From positions 808,501 through 872,500 of the forward strand of contig CAWUCO010000169.1 of NCBI GenBank assembly GCA_963920705.1: a DNA stretch of 64,000 nucleotides, written 5' to 3'. This DNA comes from Odiellus spinosus. Its lineage: Eukaryota > Arthropoda > Arachnida > Opiliones > Phalangiidae. Position numbers and translations under genes: made by a program. The notes under the pieces were generated by a model that saw nothing but the letters and a program-made list of their open reading frames with translations, was not told where the DNA came from and ran no database searches. Below, one piece after another: positions 56,350-64,000 of this stretch (positions are counted from its first letter, which is position 1; every line of letters starts with the position of its first letter).

Positions 56350-57000
56350 ATGATAGAACTACCGCATGAATAGGCAAAACTCAACAGTGCACGCAGGGGA
56401 TAAAAAGGCTAAGTGAGCGTAGCTCCACAATGGTGCGGGGGAGGGAGTTCCAAATGGGAACCGTTCTGCTGAAAAACGAGTGCTTTGGGGGGTCTTTTGA
56501 AGAGGGGAGTACGAACAGTTTTCGGGAATGGCCACGGGTGGAGTGGGCAGAAGGGGCGAAGATATAGTAATTCTGTTCAGGGAGATGAAGGGTTCTAAAG
56601 AGGTTAACCAGGTCGAGGTACACACGGCGATCGTGACGGGGTAGGTGCCGGAGGCGGTGAGGAATCCGCGAAACCCAGCACTGAACTTTGTCCAAAGTCC
56701 TGACTCGGGTGATGATTCTAAATCTGACTACCAAATTATAGGAGGGGCGGACATAATACTGGAATAATCGGGTAAGAAGGGGTAACGATATACCGGGATA
56801 ATTGGTTTTGTAAACAAAGAACGGAACATTTGCCCGGCCACAGGTAATTGTAATGCGTGAGTGGAACGTGAGGTTATGGGTGCCATGTATACCCAAATCA
56901 TGTCACTCGTTAACGCGTTGGATATTGGTGCGATAATACACTGAATGAACGAACTGGATATTTTTTTCTTTCCCAAGAACTTTCAATCAGCTATCGAGCG
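56350..57000 (-). pseudogene. LINE ORF2 C-terminus (Jockey/CR1 group)
   Basis: The 171-codon frame 56896-56381 carries the post-polymerase region. It has NLTFHSRITITCGRANVPFF, a YYVRPSYN block, RRVYLDLVNLFRTLHLP and STRGHSRKL, and closes with FFSRTVPIWNSLP. These are recurrent wording for the LINE C-terminal domain. A frameshift near 56900 joins it to earlier residues. The catalytic domain is absent; it is a truncated insertion. T-rich sequence at 56322-56340 may be part of its tail. Confidence 0.8.
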
Positions 57001-57856
57001 TTTGTCTCCGGGCGCATGTGTCAAAGTTAGCTGGAATGGAGCGAAACAGAGAATTTCTACCTCCTTTTTAATTTCACGCGGAAACTTGTAGTCCAGGGAT
57101 ATAAGGGTTTGACCTAGAACAAATTAGTAACAAGCTAATTCCAACGGCTATATAATGTACTTATAATGCTTATGAAGGGGAAAAAGTTCATTCATTCCGG
57201 GAGGTGGAAGACCCCTAAAAATAGCCGCCATTTAGAAAATTTGCGTTTTTTATATTTTACTGTTAAACCGTAACCCGCAGAAGTAAACTGTCACTGTAGA
57301 AAATAACGAGGCTTTGACATTCAATCAACTTTCTATGATTTACCATTCTAAAGTTGTTCATGTTTTAAATCGCGCGCGTCATCCCAATAAACTATTATAA
57401 GTATTAAGTTCAATTCTCTGGTTTTGCGTTTACACTATAGGAGTTCAAGATGAAAAAAATAATTAATGAGACAGATATTTTACGGTTTAAACCTGAAAAA
57501 CTTAATTCACCACGGGGAAATAAATTTTAGGTAAAATATATTGTTCGTTGTTATAATTAAACGCTTTCAAAAAAAGAATGATTACTTCATGTCAAGTTAG
57601 CACTGGCATCTAGGCCCATTTACCAATTCTATTTATGCCTAGATAGAACGGGTAGACTGGCTTCGCGTGTGCTGCTAAATGAAGGTGAAATTGATTTTAG
57701 TACGAAATAACTGATTACTGCGCAAATTCGTATTTAATAAGCATCTTTCGCTTCTATTAGGTTTATTCCGAGTATAATAAGAGTTGAGAACAGACGCGGA
57801 TTCCATAAACTTATATTAATTAGGAGCTTTTATACTGAACTATTCCTCTTCGAAAA

Positions 57857-57940
57857 ATGTTTCTCATAATCGTCGTGTTTACGCTGATCTTCATCGCTCC
57901 ACTAAACGCTGACCTCAAAGTTACGACAACTAGAATGTGA
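57857..57940 (+). CDS. Possible signal-peptide exon (27 codons)
   Basis: The ATG opens MFLIIVVFTLIFIAPLNADL, a good signal-peptide pattern with a hydrophobic core and A-x-A-like cleavage after LNA, followed by KVTTTRM and TGA. A donor-like GTGAAT overlaps the stop. The same frame resumes as QQIFREINALYPEFIKNK and is kept in the paralogue at 43.9-44.4 kb. It could be the first exon of a secreted-protein gene; the downstream exons are not certain. Confidence 0.3.
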   Translation: MFLIIVVFTLIFIAPLNADLKVTTTRM

Positions 57941-58400
57941 ATAGTCCAGCAAATATTTCGTGAAATAAATGCGTTATATCCGGAATTCATAAAAAATAAA
58001 GAAGGAATATTTCTCCCCAGTCTTTAGCGAGTGCGCTTCTTAGTCCTCAATCCCCTTGTATCAGGGGGGTAGGAAAGAGTGGTCTTGTATTCTTGATGTG
58101 AAACCGGGGCGCAACCTGGGCAACCACTTACGTCAGCAATGACAGTTCGAGAGAGCCAATAAGATATAAATTAAGTTTGGTTTGACTTTGAACCATTCCT
58201 TGGGCTATGATTCGGAATACAATGGAATTCAATATTCTTTCTATATTTATTTATGAATTCGTGATTATATATTAAATACGGATAAAGCTAAGTACGAAGA
58301 AAATCTTAACTAATAGTTTAACGGTAATGTTTTCTCTTCTTCCGAAGGGCCTTTCACTTACACCAAATTTTTACCCCCAATTAATTGGGACAACTCGCGT
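57913..58400 (+). repeat. Paralogue of the inverted segment at 43860-44396
   Basis: About 490 bp shared in opposite orientation with 43.9-44.4 kb, 14 kb away. Landmarks include GACCTCAAAGTTACGACAAC, ATTCCGGATATAACnC and TCTTCCGAAGGGCCTTTCAC. The hydrophobic start at 57857 is not shared, so that part is specific to this copy. Confidence 0.75.
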
Positions 58401-58985
58401 TGCTCCAAGCAAATTCGATTCAATAGAAAATAACGCTAAAAAGTCCGTTTTGATTCGAGTTTCACGGGAAAAGATTAAACGAAAGCGTTTCGCGGTATTT
58501 TTAATAATTAATCTAGATCTTAGTCTATAATAATATCTAGCATTTAAGGCGTTGAAGACAATATCGGCTGAAATACAGCCCTATACCTGCTTGAACTCGA
58601 AAGAGACGCAAAAGGATTGTAGTTCGTCGGAAGTTGAATCATCCGATGAGGATCGTGATACGTAGCGTGTCTCTAGAACTAGTCACGTAAATTTGTAAGT
58701 AGATTATAGTCCAGGGAAATAAGGGTTTGACTTAAAACAAATTAGTAACAAGCTAATTCCAACGGCTATGTAATGTACTTATAATGCTTATTAAGGGGAA
58801 AAAGTTCATTCACTTCCGGGAGGTGGAAGACCCCCAAAAATGGCCGCCATTTTGAAAATTTGCGATTTTTACATTTTACTCTTAAACCGTAACCCGCAGA
58901 AGTAAACTGTCAATGTAGAAAAAAAACGAGGCTTTGACATTCAATCTAACGGTTCATCCATCAACTTTCTATGATTTACCATTCT

Positions 58986-59471
58986 AAAGTTAAAGCCATT
59001 TGGATGAAGCGCCATTTTGAATTTTTGACGTTTTTTCTAGACCCGGAATAAATCCTGCTAAAACTACTAGTAAAATCGATTAGGCTCTTGTGAGCATTAA
59101 GCATTCTTTTTGAATTGAAACTTAGGTTTTTAAACTTATTATTCTTTGGATAAATATGCGTTATAATAATATAATCCGACGAAATATAATCATTTTGATT
59201 TCCATTATTTGTGCCTCTTTCGAGTTCAATCACGTATTGGGCTGTATTTCAGGGCTTATGCGTGGTTCCTATTAGCGCAGGCTCGGAGTTGCGCGCTTCC
59301 CAGTTGCGAGGTTCTTAATTGCGCAGTTTTCCCAGTTGCGCTGTTTCCGTTTACGCAGTTTTCACAATTGCTGTTTCCATTTCGAATATTAACATTAATA
59401 TTTGCGCATTTCCCAAATAAAAATACTACAAACAAATAAATTAAATATATACAAATAAGAGCTTTCAGAAC
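58986..59471. other. Spacer with a decayed GCGC-type minisatellite
   Basis: Between 59265 and 59410 degenerate TTGCGCAGTTTTCCCA-type units resemble the inverted form of the palindrome's minisatellite. No gene seen. Confidence 0.6.
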
Positions 59472-59986
59472 CTATCCACGCATAACACACGTTGCTATGG
59501 GAAACGCGTCGAGTGGAAGGATTATCGATCGCCTAGTTTGTCTCTCTCATCATAGCGTAGCCAATCAGAATAGTATCAGAATGGGAATTACGCTACTGAC
59601 GTCTTTGAAGATATGGCGCGTTGCCCCTGCAAGTTCCTCGTCAATTTCGAATTCGTCTATTAAGAGTGTAAAGTAGTTTGGAAGAGACGCGGATTCGAGA
59701 AACTTATCTATTATTTGGGAGCTTTTGGCAGGGGCGAGATCAAGGTATGTGCCTATCAGCGCAGTTCCCATTAGCGCGGTTCCCATTTGCGCAGTTTCCC
59801 ATAGCGCAATTTCCCATTAGAGCATTTCCCATTAGCGTAATTCTCATAAGCGCCGTTTCCCATTCGCGCCATATCCCATTCGCGTCGTATCCCATTCGCG
59901 TCGTATCCCATTCGCGTAGTTTCGTCTGCGTGGATTCCCATTAGCGCCATTTACAGTATGGAGATAAACGTTTTTTTAACAGAGTT

Positions 59987-60062
59987 GCCGTGGTTCGCTA
60001 GCGGAATGGTTAGCACAGACGGCTTCTGACCAGAAGATAGTGAGTTCGAGCCTACATCCGGA
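59987..60062 (+). other. tRNA-like module with A-box and B-box
   Basis: GCTAGCGGAATGGTTAGC resembles the D-arm/A-box and GAGTTCGAGCC the T-arm/B-box at normal spacing. The D-stem can pair. The anticodon arm is an even-loop hairpin (CTTCTGACCAGAAG), so a normal 7-base anticodon loop is not formed, and the acceptor and T stems are poor. It is probably a SINE-type or pol III promoter relic, not a working tRNA. Confidence 0.6.
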
Positions 60063-61100
60063 AAATGACATGTTATAGTTTTCGATTTATTTGGTTCATG
60101 TAAATTTAAAAAAAATTGTTGTTCATTTTAGTTTTAGTTGTTGTTAGCAGTTTCAGATAATGTAGGAAAAATTGCAAAAAAACGAAATAGGTTGTGGGGT
60201 CATTTTTGCGTACGTGTTTCTGTTCAGTTTTGCATGATTTTGCTGTTTTCTGTGTTGTAGGTCAGTTTTGTATATTTATGTCGGGTTCAATTACAGACTT
60301 AATTTTAATAGGGGTCAAGTTAATCTTTATGCTAAAATAAAGGACAAAACGGTACTACTAAATTACAAATTTTCCATTTAGGTTATGCTCATTTGTTAAT
60401 TCTCTTTTAGAAAACATCGTTTTTGATCGTGATTCAGTGGTTTAGGTTAGGTTAGTTCTTCTGAGGCAATAAATGCTGAAACAGGAAACCTTGTGAAGGT
60501 AGGGTTAAAATATTTTTAAGAAACAGTGGATTGCGCGTCTTGGACAAATCGGTTATTGGGAAACGGCGCAAATGGGGACCGCGCTAATGGGAAACTGCGC
60601 TAATAGGAATGGCGCTATAGGGGAAACTGCGCAAGTGGGAACTGGGGACGCCGCTAATTGGAACCGCGCTAATGGGAAACTGCGCTTATAGGGAACTGCG
60701 CTAATGGGCATAATTCGAAATCAAAGGGGGTGCTGGGGGAGCTTCTACTACCAACATTTTCCTAGAGTTGGCAAACTGCGCAATTTGGTTTTGAACTGGC
60801 ATTTTTGCGAACTGAAAATGACAAATTATTGAGATTTCTGTTTAAAAGGTAAAACATTTCGTGAAAAAACTAAAAAAAAAATCACTCCTTCACGTGACCA
60901 AAATCGGTAGCTAAAGGTCTCGGAGCAAAAAATCTATGCTCTAGACGCCGATTAATATACGTAAAATGTTCACGATCACAGCAAGCGGGGAGAAAATGAA
61001 GTTTTCTCTTATGTTAATGAAGTGGGCGGGCGGGCGAGTTGAGCCTGCTGTACTGGCCTCTAAACAAAAGAGGAAGAAGAAACAAGACGGTTCGCAGGGG

Positions 61101-61222
61101 CCCGTAATACTAATTCCACACGCCTAATGTCTTCCGCAATTTCGCAGCCTATAACTTTACAACTAAACAATTAACTAAAATTAAGCAATCGCCTAAAAAA
61201 TAAATCACGTACTACCTATAAC

Positions 61223-61261
<39 letters not shown>

Positions 61262-61907
61262 CCCAAACATGAGCCAAATATAAACCATTAACAATAACCT
61301 AAAAGAAAACATACGCCAAAAATCAACCATAACCTACATCTAAACCAGTATCTATACTTAAACAATCACCTAAAAGAAAATGCCAGTTAAAAATACACCG
61401 TTACCTGTATCTAAACCTGTATCTGTATCGAAACCTTTATCTTAACATAGCCTATATCTAAACCGTTACCTATATCCAAACCATTATCTAAATCTAAACC
61501 ATCATCTAAATCTTAACCATGTCCTAAATCTAAACCATTACCCAAATGTAAAGCATTACCTAAATCTAAACCATTACCTATATTTAAAACTAAACAATCA
61601 ACTGAAGTTTATAATTACTCCTTATAAAACCTGGAATATTTCATTACAAATCCTCTCGTATAAAATCGAATTTCCTTAGCACTCCTCTCAAAGAGGATCT
61701 TTGGCGCCCCGGAGAGCCCGGGGTAAGGTTAATATCTCCCGCGTTATTGTTCCTAAACCGCCCGCTATATCGGCAACAAATTTTTACCGAAGCAAGAGGC
61801 TAAGTTCTAGTTTCCAGATCGCCCGCGTAGTTGTAAAGTTATAAGGTTAAGTTAGGTTAGGCTGCGAAATTGCGGAAGACATTAGGCGTGTGGAATTAGT
61901 ATTACGG
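61101..61907. mobile_element. CCCGTAATAC-TIR element, 0.8-kb deleted copy at the palindrome centre
   Basis: Ends are CCCGTAATACTAATTCCACA at 61101 and the inverse closing at 61907, the same family as 41741-43638. It keeps the CTAAATCTAAACC minisatellite and the CTTTGGCGCCC landmark but lacks most of the GC-rich core. The host palindrome sequence TTCGCAGnGG flanks it on both sides in inverted orientation, so it lies exactly on the symmetry axis. Confidence 0.75.
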
Positions 61908-62915
61908 GCCTCTGCGAACCGTCTTGTTTTTTCTTCTTTTGTTTAGAGGCCAGTACAGAAGGCTCAACTCGCCCGACCGCCCGCTTCATTAACATAAGAG
62001 AAAACTTCATTTTCTCCCCGCTTGCTGCGATCGTGAACACTTTACGTATATAAGCTACCGATTTTTGTCACGTGAAGGAGTGATTTCTTTTTAATTTTTT
62101 CACGAAATCTTTTACCTTTTAAACAGAAATCTCAGTAATTTATGTCATTTTCAGTTCGCAAAAATGCCAGTTCAAAACCAAATTGCGCAGTTTGCCAACT
62201 CTAGGAAAATGTTGGTAGTAGAAGCTCCCCCAGCACCCCCTTTGATCTCGAATTATGCCCATTAGCGCAGTTTCCCATTAGCGCGGTTCCAATTAGCGGC
62301 GTCCCCAGTTCCCACTTGCGCCGTTTCCCCTATAGCGCCATTCCTATTTACGCCGTTCCCATTTGCGCAATTTCCCATTAGCGCAGTTCCTAAAAGCGCC
62401 TTTCCCATTAGCGCCGTTTCTCAATAACCGATTTGTCCAAGACGCGCAATCCACTCTTTCTTAAAAATATTTTAATCCTACCTTCACAAGGTTTCCTGTT
62501 TCAGCATTTATTGTCTCAGAAGAACTAACCTAACCTAAACCACTGAATCACGATCAAAAACGTTGTTTTCTAAAAGAGAATTAACAAATGAGCATAACCT
62601 AAATGGAAAATTTGTAATTTAGTAGTACCGTTTTGTCCTTTCTAGCATAAAAAATAACTTGACCCCTATTAAAATTAAGTCTGTAATTGAACCCGACATA
62701 AATATACAAAACTGACCTACAACACAGAAAACAGCAAAATCATGAAAAACTGAACAGAAACACGTACGCAAAAATTACCCCACAACCTATTTAGTTTTTT
62801 GCAATTTTTCCTACATTATCTGAAACTGCTAACAACAGTTAAAACTAAAAAAAACAACAATTATTTTTAAAATTTACATGAACCAAATAAATCGAAAACT
62901 ATAACATATCATTTT

Positions 62916-62990
62916 CCGGATGTAGGCTCGAACTCACTATCTTCTGGTCAGAAGCCGTCTGTGCTAACCATTCCGCTACCGAACCACGGC
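62916..62990 (-). other. tRNA-like module, mirror copy
   Basis: The inverted copy of 59987-60062 in the right arm, nearly identical (CTACC for CTAGC in the A-box region, read inverted). Confidence 0.6.
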
Positions 62991-63556
62991 AACTCTGTTA
63001 AAAAAACGTTTATCTCCATACTGTAAATGGCGCTAATGGGAAACGGCGCAGATGAAACTACGCGAATGGGATACGGCGCGAATGGGAAACGGCGCTTATG
63101 AGAATTACGCTAATGGGAATTGCTCTAATGGGAAATTGCGCTATGGGAAACTGCGCAAATGGGAACCGCGCTAATGGGAAACTGCGCAAATGGGAACCGC
63201 GCTAATGGGAAACTGCGCTAATGCGAAACTGCGCTAATGGGAACGGCGCAAATGGGAAACTGCGCTGATAGGCGCATGATGATCTCGCCCCTGCCAAAAG
63301 CTCCCAATTAATAGATAAGTTTCTCGAATCCGCGTCTCTTCCAAACTACTTTATATTCTTAATAGACAAATTCGAAATTGACGAGGAACTTGCAGGGGCC
63401 ACGCGCCATATCTTCAAAGATATCTGTAGCGTAATTCCCATTCTGATCCTATTCTGATTGGCTACGCTATGACGAGAGAGACAAACTAGGCGATCGATAA
63501 TCCCTCCACTCGACGCGCTTCCCATAGCAAAGTGTGTTATGCGTTTATAGGTACGT

Positions 63557-64000
63557 TGATAGATCGAGAGATAGAGTGAGTGGCAGGCGTGCCATCTATT
63601 TTGATAATTCATCATTATATTTGTTCCCTAAATGGCGTAGCCCCTGGAAGTAGGTTTACGAGTATGAAAATTTCGAATTCGTCAATGCGCGATAGATATG
63701 TATTAAATAAGAATTAGCGCAAGAGGCAGTTTATTTCAGACTATATATTAGATCGACTTATTTCTACCATTATTAGTAAACATACGCAAAGTTTCTGAAC
63801 CAAGTTCGTTACGAAAATGGATTATGGCGTGAATACTAGTTTTAAGCGCGGTTCTTAAATAAATTTCTTACCACTTGTATCAAGCAAAAAAGTTCTGCCC
63901 GGTCTGTCATTTTCGTCATCGTGCGGGGAAGCGTTAAAGAAAAACGAAAAACATACGATTAGGTGAAATATTGTACGAAGTGGACTATTTCTAACTAAAA
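63557..64000 (+). pseudogene. Decayed paralogue of the 33243-33518 segment
   Basis: From 63746 to about 63965 the DNA matches 33297-33515 (ATTAGATCGACTTATTTCTA and CATCGTGCGGGGAAGCG in both), but the frame has stops near 63797 and 63860 and indels. Similarity continues to TTTCTAACTAAAA at the window end, where the sequence is cut. 63557-63745 holds nothing recognised. Confidence 0.6.

Larger units (their letters stand above)
57090..58985. repeat. Pair of ~285-bp direct repeats flanking 1.3 kb
   Basis: 57090 to about 57375 and 58704 to about 58985 are direct copies (TAGTCCAGGGATATAAGGG, AATTAGTAACAAGCTAATTC and GTAACCCGCAGAAGTAAAC in both) with about 90% visual identity. Shorter pieces occur at 49137-49200 (plus) and 50340-50395 (minus). 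LTRs are possible, but no TG..CA ends, primer site or gag-pol sequence is seen between them. Confidence 0.85.
59472..63556. repeat. Giant palindrome: two ~1.7-kb inverted arms
   Basis: The arm 59472 to about 61165 is matched by the reverse complement of about 61832-63556, with few differences over the whole length. Each arm has three parts in mirror order: a unique outer block of about 270 bp, minisatellite blocks of GCGCTAATGGGAAACT-type units, and a tRNA-like module followed by about 450 bp of unique sequence and more minisatellite. The central 670 bp is asymmetric and holds a CTAAATCTAAACCATTAC minisatellite and a poly-A run (about 61220-61258). The layout resembles a foldback (FB-like) element. 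No coding capacity is seen. Confidence 0.95.

Noticed and set aside
57090..58985. LTR retrotransposon
   Set aside because: The direct repeats lack clear TG/CA ends, and no primer-binding site, polypurine tract or gag-pol sequence lies between them.
59987..60062. Functional tRNA gene
   Set aside because: A- and B-box-like sequences are present, but no 17-base anticodon arm with a 7-base loop can be formed and the acceptor and T stems pair poorly.

Overview
This is eukaryotic DNA, most probably from an arthropod (an insect, possibly a hemipteran; the lineage is a guess). The evidence is AT-rich sequence, GT-AG introns of about 57-66 bp, short AACCTAACC-type repeats, and a mixture of CR1/Jockey-type LINEs, a DD41D mariner, P-element-like and hAT transposases and a Maverick/Polinton. 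There is no bacterial operon structure. Most of the window is repeat-rich and decaying; only a few gene models look intact.

Layout. 1-5.2 kb: mostly non-coding, with a LACTB-like gene carrying three in-frame stops (1990-3152) and a 592-bp tandem duplication. 5.2-7.7 kb: a truncated LINE whose 3' end abuts a minus-strand coding fragment. 8.4-10.05 kb: two compact, apparently intact spliced genes, an unrecognised 170-aa protein and a complete three-exon dUTPase. 10.06-14.5 kb: a non-autonomous terminal-inverted-repeat element that begins 8 bp after the dUTPase stop. 15.4-20.3 kb: a P-element/THAP9-like transposase carrying a recent 2,359-bp tandem duplication. 20.9-23.2 kb: LINE debris, then an unrecognised six-exon minus-strand gene.

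23.8-30.2 kb: an endogenous Maverick/Polinton (adintovirus-like) with PolB, packaging ATPase, integrase, penton, minor virion protein, double-jelly-roll major capsid and adenain-like protease. All are broken. PolB is split by the same GCGC/GGGAA minisatellite that builds the giant palindrome at 59.5-63.6 kb. Together these genes once formed a replication, packaging and capsid module.

31-52 kb: palindromes, foldback and TIR elements, a satellite that appears to start from a small ORF shared with the Polinton flank, G-rich GGGTC arrays, a DD41D mariner remnant, and two paralogous minus-strand genes (32.1-32.7 and 50.5-51.8 kb). These two share exon phases and a fixed cysteine spacing, and look like a small secreted cysteine-rich protein family. 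53-57 kb: an hAT-type (ZMYM1-like) transposase and another LINE tail. 57-59 kb: direct repeats around a segment that starts with a possible signal peptide. 59.5-63.6 kb: a near-perfect palindrome of about 4.1 kb (arms about 1.7 kb), each arm carrying a tRNA-like module, with a second TIR element nested at its centre.

All coordinates come from reading by eye. No alignment, database search or gene finder was run.
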